Below, in pieces: positions 25,657-34,295 of a stretch of DNA of 64,000 bases (its first letter is position 1; every line of letters begins with the position of its first letter). The stretch is from Streptomyces brasiliensis (GTDB lineage: Bacteria; Actinomycetota; Actinomycetes; Streptomycetales; Streptomycetaceae): positions 62,001 to 126,000 of the forward strand of contig NZ_BMQA01000018.1 of NCBI RefSeq assembly GCF_014647875.1, in the 5' to 3' direction. The translations under genes and the position numbers were made by a program. A model generated the notes under the pieces. That model was not told where the DNA came from, ran no database searches, and was given only the letters and a program-made list of their open reading frames with translations.

Positions 25657-27177
25657 ATGAGTCCTGTCGTGTTCGCGGTGGTGGGAGTCGTCGTACTCCT
25701 CGTACTGATCGCGCTGGTCGTGGTCACGCGGTACAAGGTGGCGGGCCCGAGCGAGGCGTTCATCGTCACCGGCCGGCGTGGCAAGAAGTCCACCGACCCG
25801 GCCACCGGTCGGGTCTTCACCGACAACAGCGGGCAGAAGGTCGTGGTCGGCGGCGGCGTGTTCGTCGTGCCGTTCGTGCAGCAGAAGTTCACCCTCGACC
25901 TGTCCTCGCGGCACATCCCGGTCGCCGTCCGCGGCGCGGTCACCCTGCGCGGCGTGAAGGCGAATCTGGACGGGGTCGCGATCGTCAAGGTCGGCGGTAC
26001 CGAGGACTCGATCCGCGCCGCCGCGCAGCGGTTCCTGATGCAGCAGGACGGCATCGTCGGCTTCACCCAGGAGGTGCTCTCCGGCGCGCTGCGCGCGATC
26101 GTGGGACGGATGTCCGTGGAGGACGTCATCCGGGACCGGGCCGCCTTCGCCGGGCAGGTCGCCGAGGAGGCCGAGGCGAGCCTGTCCGGGCAGGGGCTGG
26201 TCCTCGACGCCTTCCAGATCCAGGACATCACCACCGAGGGCTCCTATCTGGAGGACCTCGGCCGTCCGGAGGCCGCCCGCGCCAAGCAGGAGGCGGACAT
26301 CGCCGAGGCCGTGGCCCGGCGGGCTGCCGAGCAGGCACGGCTCAAGGCCGAGGAGGAGATCGCCGTCGCGCAGCGGACCTTCTCCCTGAAACAGGCGGAG
26401 ATCAAGGCCGAGACGGATCAGGCGACGGCCCGTGCCGCGGCGGCCGGCCCGCTCGCGGAGGCGGCCCGCCGGCAGGAGATCCTCGCCGAGCAGGAGAAGG
26501 TCGCCGAGCGGCAGGCCGCGCTGACAGACCGTCAGCTCGACACCCAGGTCCGCAAGCCCGCCGACGCCCAGCGGTACGCCGCCGAGCAGGAGGCCGAGGC
26601 CAAGCGGGTCGCCCGGGTCAAGCAGGCCGAGGCGGAGCGGCTGGCCGGCATCGCCGCCGCGCAGGCGGAGGCGGAGCGGGCCCGGCTGGTCGGTGAGGGC
26701 GAGAAGCAGCGCCGTAGCGCGCTCGCCGAGGCGGAGGCCATCGAGGGCCTCAAGCAGGGTGAGGCGGAGCGGGCCCGCCGCGGGGCGATCGCGGAGGCGG
26801 TCCGGCTGGAGGGTGAGGCCGAGGCGGCGGCGATCGGAGCCAAGGGCGCGGCCGAGGCCGAGGCGATGCAGAAGAAGGCCGATGCGTACGAGCGGTACGG
26901 CGACGCGGCGATCCTCCAGATGCTCGTCGAGGTGCTCCCGCAGGTCGTCGCGAAGGCGGCCGAACCGCTCGGCGCCGTGGACAAGATGACCGTCATCTCC
27001 ACGGACGGCGCGAGCAGGCTGCCGCGCGCGGTCGCCGACAACGTGGCGCAGGGCGTCGAACTCATCGGCTCCACCACGGGCGTCGACCTCGCCGAACTGC
27101 TGAGGGGCATCACCCAGCGGGCCAGCGGTGCGCAGGCCGCGGCCGAAGCCAACGGGAAGATCGAGATTTCCGGCTGA
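25657..27177 (+). CDS. Flotillin-like SPFH/band-7 protein
   Basis: 506 residues. An N-terminal span (VFAVVGVVVLLVLIALVVVT) is followed by an SPFH domain (YKVAGPSEAFIVTGRRG, GGGVFVVPFVQQKFTLDLSSRHIPV, IVGRMSVEDVIRDRAAFAGQV). Then comes a long heptad/EA-rich coiled coil (about 210-410; AEAERARLVGEGEKQRRSALAEAEA) and a C-terminal oligomerisation region. It scaffolds membrane microdomains with NfeD. A 14-bp stem terminator follows at 27199. Confidence 0.92.
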   Translation: MSPVVFAVVGVVVLLVLIALVVVTRYKVAGPSEAFIVTGRRGKKSTDPATGRVFTDNSGQKVVVGGGVFVVPFVQQKFTLDLSSRHIPVAVRGAVTLRGVKANLDGVAIVKVGGTEDSIRAAAQRFLMQQDGIVGFTQEVLSGALRAIVGRMSVEDVIRDRAAFAGQVAEEAEASLSGQGLVLDAFQIQDITTEGSYLEDLGRPEAARAKQEADIAEAVARRAAEQARLKAEEEIAVAQRTFSLKQAEIKAETDQATARAAAAGPLAEAARRQEILAEQEKVAERQAALTDRQLDTQVRKPADAQRYAAEQEAEAKRVARVKQAEAERLAGIAAAQAEAERARLVGEGEKQRRSALAEAEAIEGLKQGEAERARRGAIAEAVRLEGEAEAAAIGAKGAAEAEAMQKKADAYERYGDAAILQMLVEVLPQVVAKAAEPLGAVDKMTVISTDGASRLPRAVADNVAQGVELIGSTTGVDLAELLRGITQRASGAQAAAEANGKIEISG

Positions 27178-27198
27178 CGGGGGAGTCGAGCCGGAGCA

Positions 27199-27232
27199 CG
27201 GAGCCCGGGCGGTGACTGCCGCCCGGGCTCCG
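27199..27232 (+). terminator. Terminator after flotillin gene
   Basis: Arms 27199-27212 and 27219-27232 pair over 14 bp with a 6-nt loop (TGACTG). Confidence 0.85.
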
Positions 27233-27263
27233 CGGCGTGCGGACAGCGGGGCAGGAGGAAGCG

Positions 27264-27535
27264 GTGCGCCGGGAGTTCATCGACGACTTCTCTACGGCCA
27301 CAGCGACCTGGGCCGGCCGGCCGAGCGAGCCGAACGCTTCGGTCTGCTTCTCTCGCCCGCCCACGCCCACTCGCTCGCCGTGGCCGAGGGCGGGCAGCCG
27401 GTGCTCGGCCATCAGCCGCGCCGCTGTCATGGCGCCGCTGACCGATACCGACGGTCTGTACTCCACTGCCGGGTCACGTGCCCGCACGGTCGGCTCATGT
27501 GGTCGCTCCCGCCGACGATGACGGTTCCGATCAGA
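27264..27535 (+). pseudogene. Frameshifted PucR/CdaR-type regulator remnant
   Basis: VRREFIDD (GTG 27264) is followed in another frame by LYGHSDLGRPAERAERFGLL and then SPAHAHSLAVAEG, and in a third frame near 27480-27530 by VVAPADDDG. These pieces resemble, in order, the middle domain of PucR/CdaR-family regulators. The frame switches show decay. No HTH part remains. Assignment is from recalled family patterns only. Confidence 0.5.
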
Positions 27536-27668
27536 TTGCGGGAGATGGGCGTGCGGCCTCCTGGCGAGTCAGCGGTACGCCAGGAGATACGGACCGGCCT
27601 GCCGAATCAATCATTGCTCAGCGCAAAATTTGCCTGCCGCCGGGCGTGGGTGTCGCGCACCTCACGGG

Positions 27669-28286
27669 TCAGGTCGACGGCCGCCCCTGGATCACCGTCG
27701 GGGTGGTCTGCCGCACCTGCGGCAGCGTGGTGACCATGTGGGCGACCACGCGTTCGCTCACGCAGACATGCAGATGGGGGATGTCGCCGGGGAACCGGGC
27801 GAAGTCACCGGCGGCGAGGACCACCGGCTCGGTGATCGGGCCGGTGCGCAGCTTCCCGCTGATCACGTAGAGGTGGTGCAGCGTGCCGGCGGTGTGCGGG
27901 GCGACGGGCTCGGGATCCTTGCCGGTGCGCTCCAGGCGCAGCACCAGCGTCCGGACGTAACCCGAGCCGTACACCTCGTCCAGGAGCCGCTCCGACCACG
28001 TCCCGTTGTCGGACCACTCGCCCTCGCCGTGCCGCTGCACGTAGACCGGGGTGCCCCACTCGGTCAGCAGTCGGCGGGCCGGGACGTCCATGGCCGCGCC
28101 GAGCAGGGACAGCGTCTCCACGGTGGGATTGCCCGAGCCCTGTTCGATCTTCGAGAGTGTCTGTTTCGACAGACCGGACCGGCGGGCCAGCTCGCCCAGC
28201 GACATGGCCCTCTCCAGCCGGAACCGTCGTACGTTGCGGGCCACCAGATCGTTCTCATGACCCGAGCCGTCATTTTTAATGTGCAT
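27669..28286 (-). CDS. XRE-family regulator with cupin domain
   Basis: 205 residues. An N-terminal HTH (VARNVRRFRLERAMSLGELARRSGLSKQTLSKIEQGSGNPTVETLSLLGAAMDV) is followed by a C-terminal cupin (HHLYVISGKLRTGPITEPVVLAAGDFARFPGDIPHLHVCV). XRE-cupin proteins usually repress neighbouring catabolic or transport genes and sense a small metabolite in the cupin. Start ATG 28286 lacks a clear ribosome site; GTG 28244 is an alternative. It is divergent from the IclR gene, and both flank the aromatic cluster. Confidence 0.85.
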   Translation of the reverse strand: MHIKNDGSGHENDLVARNVRRFRLERAMSLGELARRSGLSKQTLSKIEQGSGNPTVETLSLLGAAMDVPARRLLTEWGTPVYVQRHGEGEWSDNGTWSERLLDEVYGSGYVRTLVLRLERTGKDPEPVAPHTAGTLHHLYVISGKLRTGPITEPVVLAAGDFARFPGDIPHLHVCVSERVVAHMVTTLPQVRQTTPTVIQGRPST

Positions 28287-28301
28287 ACTGTCATTGTTGA
28301 C
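28269..28301. promoter_or_regulatory. 21-bp spaced GTCATT repeats between XRE and IclR genes
   Basis: GTCATTTTTAA (28269-28279) and GTCATTGTTGA (28290-28300) are direct copies exactly 21 bp apart, two turns of helix, spanning the XRE start. The right copy also forms GTCA-TTGT-TGAC. A repressor operator is plausible. Confidence 0.45.
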
Positions 28302-28397
28302 GGACGGGCGTGCCTGCGCACATCCTTGTCACGTAAAAGTTTCCATACGGTGTACTGAATTTGACGCCGGCCCCCTCGAAATCTGAGGTGAACCGCC

Positions 28398-29198
28398 ATG
28401 ACCACAGCTTCTGTCGCCTCCCAGGCCCGCGACGACCGGGCCGCCGTCGACAAGGCCGTCAGCCTCCTGCTCGCCTTCGGCGACCGGGCGAGCAGCGGTG
28501 TCGGCGTCAGTGAGCTCGCACGGCGGACGCAGCTGAGCAAGTCGACCGCCCACCGTGTGCTGGGCATGCTGGAGCGCAACGGCGTGGTCGAGCGCGTGGG
28601 CACGGACTACCGGCTCGGCGAGCGTCTGCACGAACTGGGGCGCGCCGTGTACGCGCCCGGTCACGAGGGCGTCCGCGATCTGCTGCTGCCGTATCTGACC
28701 GACCTCTACGATCTGACCCGGCACACCGCCCACCTCGCCGTGCTGCACGGCGCCGACGTGGTCTACCTCGCAAAGCTCTACGGCCACCGCTCGGCGCTGG
28801 TCCCGTCCCGCATCGGCGGCCGGCTCCCCGCGCACGCCACCGCCGTCGGCAAGGTCATGCTCGCCTACGACCCCAAGGCCGCCGCCCAGGCGACGTCCGG
28901 ACCGCTGACCCGTTTCACCCGCCGCACGATCACCGACGCCGGCGCCCTGTCCACCGAACTGGACCGCATCCGCCGCCTCGGCGTCGCCTTCGACGACGAG
29001 GAGAGCAGGCCAGGCCTGAGCTGTGTCGCCGCCCCGGTCCTGGACCGGGCGGGCCGGGCGGTGGCCGCTCTGTCCATCGCCGGCCGGCGCGGCCACATCG
29101 ACACACAGCGCCTCAGCACGGACGTACGCCGCATCGCGGCGGCCGCCTCGCAGGCGTGGGCCAGGCAAGCGCCCCGGAGGGGCGCTGGGCTGTGTTGA
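28398..29198 (+). CDS. IclR-family regulator
   Basis: 266 residues. The N-terminal winged helix (AVSLLLAFGDRASSGVGVSELARRTQLSKSTAHRVLGMLERNGVVERVGTDYRLG) precedes the IclR effector domain (LHGADVVYLAKLYGHRSALVPSRIGGRLPAHATAVGKVMLAY, GVAFDDEESRPGLSCVAAPVLDRAGRAVAALSI). IclR proteins such as MhpR control aromatic catabolism, so it is the likely regulator of the ring-hydroxylating dioxygenase genes next door. GAGGTGAACCGCC precedes ATG 28398. Confidence 0.9.
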   Translation: MTTASVASQARDDRAAVDKAVSLLLAFGDRASSGVGVSELARRTQLSKSTAHRVLGMLERNGVVERVGTDYRLGERLHELGRAVYAPGHEGVRDLLLPYLTDLYDLTRHTAHLAVLHGADVVYLAKLYGHRSALVPSRIGGRLPAHATAVGKVMLAYDPKAAAQATSGPLTRFTRRTITDAGALSTELDRIRRLGVAFDDEESRPGLSCVAAPVLDRAGRAVAALSIAGRRGHIDTQRLSTDVRRIAAAASQAWARQAPRRGAGLC

Positions 29199-29291
29199 CA
29201 AGCGGCTCCGCCGCGGGGCGCGACCGGCCACGACGGCGCCGCAGCCGGATGACGGCATGACGCGGCACCACCGGCGAAGCTCCCCGCACCC

Positions 29292-30233
29292 CTAGCGGAG
29301 CGTCTGCGCAGTCGCCACGGCGAAGCCCGCGATCCACTCCGGAATGGGTGCGTAGAAGCGCGACGTCATCCGGTAGTGCCCACCCGCGGCCAGAGAAGCG
29401 AACGCCGCGATCCAGGTCCGCACCTCGTGCGCCGAGCCGCCCCCCTCCGCGCCCATCCACTCCACCGTCCAGGAGTCCACGTCCGCCAGTCGGCCGCTCT
29501 CCAGCGTGTCCAGGACGAGGTTGTCCCACGCCGGGTTGATGGGGATCATCCGGGCCGAGCCGGCGGCGTAGTCGCGGCCCGCCTGGATCACGCGCTCCTC
29601 GCCGCGGGCCCGCTGCTCCGGCGTCGGCGGATGGCCCTCGATGAGGGCGTCGGCGACCCGGGGCGGGGCGCCGTCGAGGACCGGGACCGGCGGGTCGTGG
29701 GAGAGCCCGCCGGAGCCGAGGAAGAGCACCCGGCGGTCCAGTTCCGCCGCGGCCTGTCCGATCGCCGTGCCCAGCGCCCGGATACGGCTCACCGGTCCGA
29801 GCGGGGTGGCGACGCCGTTGACGAAGACCGGGACGACCGGGACCTTGTCGATCCCGCCGAACAGTACCTCCAGCGGCTGCACGAAACCGTGGTCCACGGT
29901 CATACGGGCCGACACGGTGAGGTCGACGCCGCGGTCCAGCACCCCGCGCGCGAGCGCGCCCGCGGCCTCCGCGTCGACCGACAGCGGCCCGGCGGCGGAG
30001 CCGAAGTCACCGACGGCGTGGGCGTCGGTGGCCAGGCAGAACGGGGGCATCTCCTTGTAGAAGAAGCCGTTGTAGTGGTCCGGGGCGTACAGGACGACCA
30101 GGTCGGGGTCGAAGGCGCGGACGAACGCGCGCGCCTCCTCGACGGCCTTCTCGACGGCGGCGAGGACCTCGGGTGCGGGGTCGTTCTTCCCGATCAGGGG
30201 GGAGTGGGACAGCCCCACGGCGGCGGTGTTCAC
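29292..30233 (-). CDS. LigB-type extradiol dioxygenase, MhpB-like (2,3-dihydroxyphenylpropionate 1,2-dioxygenase)
   Basis: 313 residues, close to the family length. The predicted catalytic His residues fall at H115 (MTVDHGFVQP) and H179 (LFLGSGGLSHDPP), the same positions as in E. coli MhpB. Fe(II) ligands lie in the N-terminal LSHSP. It opens the catechol ring of 3-(2,3-dihydroxyphenyl)propionate or a close analogue. ATG 30233 overlaps the stop of the oxidoreductase gene (ATGA), so both form an operon. Confidence 0.85.
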   Translation of the reverse strand: MNTAAVGLSHSPLIGKNDPAPEVLAAVEKAVEEARAFVRAFDPDLVVLYAPDHYNGFFYKEMPPFCLATDAHAVGDFGSAAGPLSVDAEAAGALARGVLDRGVDLTVSARMTVDHGFVQPLEVLFGGIDKVPVVPVFVNGVATPLGPVSRIRALGTAIGQAAAELDRRVLFLGSGGLSHDPPVPVLDGAPPRVADALIEGHPPTPEQRARGEERVIQAGRDYAAGSARMIPINPAWDNLVLDTLESGRLADVDSWTVEWMGAEGGGSAHEVRTWIAAFASLAAGGHYRMTSRFYAPIPEWIAGFAVATAQTLR

Positions 30234-31231
30234 GACAGCTCTCCTTCAGTCACGTGAGGCGCGGGAGGGTGGACGACGAGCTTCCCGGTCAGCCCCCCGT
30301 CGATCATGAGCTGGAAGCCCTTGTGGATCTCGCTCAACGGCAGGGTGCGGTCGATGACCGGGCGCAGACCGGTGGCGTCCATCAGCTTCAGCAGGGCGAC
30401 CAGTTCACCGCGCGTGCAGCCGGTGGAGCCGAGGATGCGCTGCTGGAGGTAGAAGACGCGGGCCAGGTCGGCGGGCGGGTTCGTGCCGCTGGTGGCGCCT
30501 GCGATCACCAGGGTTCCGCCCGGCCGGAGCGACTTCAGCGAGTGCGACCAGGTCGCCTCGCCGACCGTCTCGACGACGACGTCCACCCGCTCGGGCAGCC
30601 GCTCACCGGTCGGTACGGCCTTGCGCGCGCCCCACGACTCGGCCTGCGCCCGCTTGTCCGCGCTGCGGCTGGTGGCGTAGACGACGGCTCCGGCGGCAGC
30701 GGCCAGCTTGATCGCTGCCGAGGCGACGCCGCCTCCGGCGCCCTGCACGAGCACCCGGTCACCCGCGCGGATCCCGGCCCGGGTGAAGAGCATGCGGTAC
30801 GCGGTGCCCCAGGCGACGGGCAGACAGGCGGCCTCGTCGAAGGTGAGCCACGTCGGCTTGGGGATCAGATTGCGGCGGGGGACGGCCAGGTACTCGGCGA
30901 AGGCACCGTCGTGCTGCTCGGACAGCAGCGCGCGGTTCGGGTCGAACGTCTCGTCACCCGCACCGGCGTCGGCGTCGGCGATCACGGGGTGGACGAGCAC
31001 CTCGTTGCCGTCCTCGTCGTAGCCCGCGGCGTCGCAGCCGAGGACCATGGGCAGCCGCTCGGGCGGATGGCCGACGCCGCGCAGCGTCCACAGGTCGTGC
31101 ATGTTGAGCGACGACGCGACGACACGGACGAGGGACCAGCCGGGCCGGGGCTCGGGCCGGGGAACGTCTGCCACGACGAGACCGGCCAGCGGGTCGGTCG
31201 CGCTCTGGGAGACGGCGGTTGCGGCAAGCAT
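30230..31231 (-). CDS. Zinc-binding/quinone oxidoreductase-like MDR protein
   Basis: 333 residues of the medium-chain dehydrogenase/reductase superfamily: an N-terminal GroES-like part (SLVRVVASSLNMHDLWTLRG, MVLGCDAAGYDEDGNEVL) and a Rossmann domain (VLVQGAGGGVASAAIKLAAAAGAVVYATS). It lacks a structural-zinc cysteine cluster, so it looks like a quinone-oxidoreductase or enoyl-reductase type enzyme. It precedes the extradiol dioxygenase in the same transcript and may reduce an intermediate of the aromatic pathway. ATG 31231 (MLAATAVSQSA) is preceded by GGAGAGCGTGGCAGC. Confidence 0.8.
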   Translation of the reverse strand: MLAATAVSQSATDPLAGLVVADVPRPEPRPGWSLVRVVASSLNMHDLWTLRGVGHPPERLPMVLGCDAAGYDEDGNEVLVHPVIADADAGAGDETFDPNRALLSEQHDGAFAEYLAVPRRNLIPKPTWLTFDEAACLPVAWGTAYRMLFTRAGIRAGDRVLVQGAGGGVASAAIKLAAAAGAVVYATSRSADKRAQAESWGARKAVPTGERLPERVDVVVETVGEATWSHSLKSLRPGGTLVIAGATSGTNPPADLARVFYLQQRILGSTGCTRGELVALLKLMDATGLRPVIDRTLPLSEIHKGFQLMIDGGLTGKLVVHPPAPHVTEGELS

Positions 31232-31284
31232 GCTGCCACGCTCTCCCGCCGTCGCGTCTGCCGACAGCGCGTGTGCCGTCGTAC

Positions 31285-31322
31285 GGAACAGCCGATGGAA
31301 CCCGCGCGCCCGCTGCTGTTCC
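31285..31322. promoter_or_regulatory. Inverted repeat in the divergent promoter of the aromatic cluster
   Basis: GGAACAGC (31285-31292) and GCTGTTCC (31315-31322) form an inverted repeat with 22 bp between the arms, ending 9 bp before the dioxygenase start at 31332. The 100-bp gap holds both promoters, so this is a candidate operator for the IclR or XRE regulator. Confidence 0.5.
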
Positions 31323-31331
31323 CTTACGGCC

Positions 31332-32693
31332 ATGACCTCGACGATCGAACCTCAGGGCGCGGCCACCCCGGCCCCGCGCGGGGCCCTGCGGCGCCCGGCA
31401 GACCTGGCACGCACCATCGACGTCTCCGGGCTCGTCGACACCGAGGGCGGGCTGCTGGACCGTGCCGTCTTCACCGACCAGGAGCTGTACCGGCAGGAGC
31501 TGCGCCGCGTCTTCGCGCCCAGCTGGCTGTTCCTCGCGCACACCGACCAGTTCCACAAGCCCGGCGACTTCTTCACCACGTACATGGGCGAGGACCCGGT
31601 CATCGTCACCATGGACCGGGAACGCCGTATCCGCGCCTACCTCAACTCGTGCCGGCACCGCGGCGCCCGCGTCTGCCGCGCCGACTCCGGGACCACCCGC
31701 AACTTCACCTGCACCTACCACGGCTGGTCCTTCGACCTGGCGGGCTCGCTGGTGAGCGTCCCCAACAAGGACGGCTACCCGGAGTCCTTCCGCACCGGCG
31801 ACTGGGGCCTGGTCGAGGTGCCGCACGTGGAGACGTACCACGGGCTGGTCTTCGGCACCTGGAACCCGCAGCCGGTGCCGCTGCGCGAGTCGCTCGGCGA
31901 CATGGCCTGGTACATGGACGCGATGCTCGACCACGACGAGGAGGGCACCGTCGTCGTCGGCGGGGTCCACAAGTGGGTCCTCGAGGGCAACTGGAAGCTG
32001 GCGGCCGAGCAGTTCGCCACCGACTGGTACCACGTGAACATGAGCCACGCCTCGGCGCTCCAGGTCCTCGCGCCGGCCGGCAAGAAGCCCAAGGACGAGG
32101 TCGTGCACCGCACCGGCCGCCAGTACTCCGACGCGAACGGCAACGGCGCGGGCTTCCCCGTCCACCCCAGGAACCGCTTCGACGCGCAGACCGTGCACAA
32201 GTGGACGGACTACGACGCGCTGCGCGAGCGGCTCGGCGAGCCCCGGGTCGAGGGACCGCTGACCAACGGACACGCCACGGTCTTCCCCAACTTCTCGTAT
32301 CTGCCGGTCAACGGCTCCATCCGCGTCTGGCACCCCAAGGGACCCGACCGCATGGAGGTGTGGGCCTGGACCATCGTCGACAAGTCCATGCCCGAGGACG
32401 TCCGTGAGGCCCAACGCCTGTACAACCTGCGGACGTTCGGACCCAGCGGGATCTTCGAGCAGGACGACGGCGAGAACTGGAGCGAGGTGCAGGCCATTTC
32501 CCACGGCTTCATCACCAACGGCGTCGCCCTCAACTACCAGATGGGCATGGGCAGCGAACGCGAGGACGGCCGCTACCCCGGAAAGACCAGCGAGCTGTAC
32601 AGCGACGCGGCCGGCCGCGCCTTCTACGGGCGCTGGCGCGAGCTGATGAACACCCCGGCCTGGCACGAGACCCGCCACGAGGAGAAGAAATGA
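31332..32693 (+). CDS. Aromatic ring-hydroxylating dioxygenase, alpha subunit
   Basis: 453 residues. The N-terminal Rieske centre is C107-H109 and C127-H130 (CxH-x17-CxxH in CRHRG ... CTYHGW). The catalytic Fe(II) site is in DWYHVNMSH (D231, H234, H239). It forms the cis-dihydrodiol on an arene using O2, with electrons from the ferredoxin. With neighbouring beta, ferredoxin and reductase genes it makes a complete HcaEFCD-like three-component enzyme; the set fits phenylpropionate/cinnamate or a similar side-chain arene. No Shine-Dalgarno is visible before ATG 31332. Stop overlaps ferredoxin (ATGA). Confidence 0.92.
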   Translation: MTSTIEPQGAATPAPRGALRRPADLARTIDVSGLVDTEGGLLDRAVFTDQELYRQELRRVFAPSWLFLAHTDQFHKPGDFFTTYMGEDPVIVTMDRERRIRAYLNSCRHRGARVCRADSGTTRNFTCTYHGWSFDLAGSLVSVPNKDGYPESFRTGDWGLVEVPHVETYHGLVFGTWNPQPVPLRESLGDMAWYMDAMLDHDEEGTVVVGGVHKWVLEGNWKLAAEQFATDWYHVNMSHASALQVLAPAGKKPKDEVVHRTGRQYSDANGNGAGFPVHPRNRFDAQTVHKWTDYDALRERLGEPRVEGPLTNGHATVFPNFSYLPVNGSIRVWHPKGPDRMEVWAWTIVDKSMPEDVREAQRLYNLRTFGPSGIFEQDDGENWSEVQAISHGFITNGVALNYQMGMGSEREDGRYPGKTSELYSDAAGRAFYGRWRELMNTPAWHETRHEEKK

Positions 32694-33025
32694 GTGACGG
32701 CATCCGCGTCGCGTCCCTGGACGACATCCCCGAGGGCGAGGGCATCGCCATCGACAAGGCGATCACCGGAACCGACGACAACATCGCCCTGCTCCGCGAC
32801 ACCGACGACACCGTGTGGGCGCTCGACGACACCTGCACCCACGAGGACGCCTCGCTGGCCGACGGCTGGGTGGAGGACGGCTTCGTCGAATGCCCGCTGC
32901 ACTCCAGCAAGTTCTGCCTGAAGAACGGCGAGGTCCAGGGCCTTCCCGCCACGAAGAACGCCTGCCCGCACCGCGTCGAGGTGCGCGACGGTGAGGTCTA
33001 CCTCTTCCCGAGGGAGACCCCGTGA
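32690..33025 (+). CDS. Rieske-type ferredoxin of the dioxygenase
   Basis: 111 residues with a Rieske 2Fe-2S site: C49-T-H51 (CTHEDASLADGWVEDG) and C68-P-L-H71 (CPLHSSKF). It shuttles electrons from the FAD reductase to the dioxygenase alpha subunit. It overlaps the alpha stop (ATGA) and the reductase start (GTGA), a tightly coupled arrangement. Confidence 0.9.
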   Translation: MSDGIRVASLDDIPEGEGIAIDKAITGTDDNIALLRDTDDTVWALDDTCTHEDASLADGWVEDGFVECPLHSSKFCLKNGEVQGLPATKNACPHRVEVRDGEVYLFPRETP

Positions 33026-34236
33026 CCCGCCGTGTCGTGATCGTGGGCGGCGGCGTCGCCGGCGTCAGCGCGGCCGGCGCCCTGCGCGCCGGAGGCTTCG
33101 ACGGCGACGTCACGCTCGTGGACGCCGGAGACTTCCCCTACGACCGGCCGCCGCTGTCCAAGGAGTTCCTGGCCGGCACCAAGGACATCAAGCAGATCGC
33201 CCTGCAGGCCCCCGAGTGGTACGACGACCAGAACGTCCGCCTGGTCAACCGCAGCGTGGCCGCCGCCCTGCGCACCGGTGAGGGCAAGGTGGAGCTCGCG
33301 GACGGCACCCTGCTGCCCGCCGACCGCGTCGTCCTCGCCACCGGCGGAGGCGCCGCCCGGCCGCCCATCCCCGGCATCGGCAGCCACCGGGTGCACGTCC
33401 TGCGCACCGCCGACGACGCCGACCGGCTACGGTGCGAACTCACCCCGGGCGCCAGTGTCCTGGTCGTCGGCGCCGGACTGATCGGGGCCGAGGTCGCCTC
33501 CACCGCCGTACTACTTGGCTGCGAGGTCACCCTGGTCGACCCGCTCGCCACGCCCCTCGCCGCGGCGCTCGGTCCCGAGCTGGCCGACTGGCTGCACGGG
33601 CTGCACGGGCGCAACCGGGTCACGACCGCACAGGCGTCGGTGGAGTCCTTCGCCGACCGCGCCGACGGCATCGAGGTCCGCCTCGCCGGAGCGGCCGCCC
33701 CGCAGGTCTTCGACACGGTCGTCCTCGGCGTGGGCATGGTCCCGCACACCAAACTCGCCGAACTGGCCGGACTGGAAGTGAACCGCGGCATCGTCGTCGA
33801 CACCGGCCAGGTCACCTCCAACCCGGCGGTCCTCGCCGTCGGCGACCCCGCGCGCACCCGCCACGACGGCGAGCTCCTGCCCCGCACCGAGCACTGGGAG
33901 GCCGCCCAGCACGACGGAGCGCGGGCCGCCGCCACGATCCTCGGCACCCCGGCACCGGCCGGCACGGCCCCCTGGTTCTGGACGGACCGCTACGGCCGTC
34001 ACCTGGAAGCCGTCGGCCACATGGACCAGGCGGCGCAGACGGTCCTGCGCGGCTCGCTCGACGACCCGGCGTTCGCGCTCTTCGGCCTGCGCGACGGACA
34101 CGTCGTCGCGGCTGCCGCGGTCGACGACTCCACCGCCGTACGCGCCGCCCGCCGGATGATCGACCGCCGTGTCCCGGTCGACGCCGACCGGCTCGCCGAC
34201 CCGGCCGTGAACCTGCGCGCGCTGCTGCGCGGCTGA
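33022..34236 (+). CDS. FAD-dependent ferredoxin reductase
   Basis: 404 residues, HcaD/BphA4-like. An FAD-binding dinucleotide fold (VVIVGGGVAGVSAAGALRAGGFDG), the conserved YDRPPLSKEFL motif, an NAD-binding fold (VLVVGAGLIGAEVASTAVLLG) and the C-terminal GDPA block are visible. It takes electrons from NADH to the ferredoxin. GTG start at 33022 overlaps the ferredoxin stop. Confidence 0.9.
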   Translation: MTRRVVIVGGGVAGVSAAGALRAGGFDGDVTLVDAGDFPYDRPPLSKEFLAGTKDIKQIALQAPEWYDDQNVRLVNRSVAAALRTGEGKVELADGTLLPADRVVLATGGGAARPPIPGIGSHRVHVLRTADDADRLRCELTPGASVLVVGAGLIGAEVASTAVLLGCEVTLVDPLATPLAAALGPELADWLHGLHGRNRVTTAQASVESFADRADGIEVRLAGAAAPQVFDTVVLGVGMVPHTKLAELAGLEVNRGIVVDTGQVTSNPAVLAVGDPARTRHDGELLPRTEHWEAAQHDGARAAATILGTPAPAGTAPWFWTDRYGRHLEAVGHMDQAAQTVLRGSLDDPAFALFGLRDGHVVAAAAVDDSTAVRAARRMIDRRVPVDADRLADPAVNLRALLRG

Positions 34237-34295
34237 CGTGCCGCTCCACGGCACACCTCGTACCGCCGTCGGCGGAGAAGGGATCGAATGACACC

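Noticed and set aside
29199..29291. Possible small gene between the IclR and extradiol dioxygenase genes
   Set aside because: Only 93 bp and no frame with a start; likely a transcription-end region.
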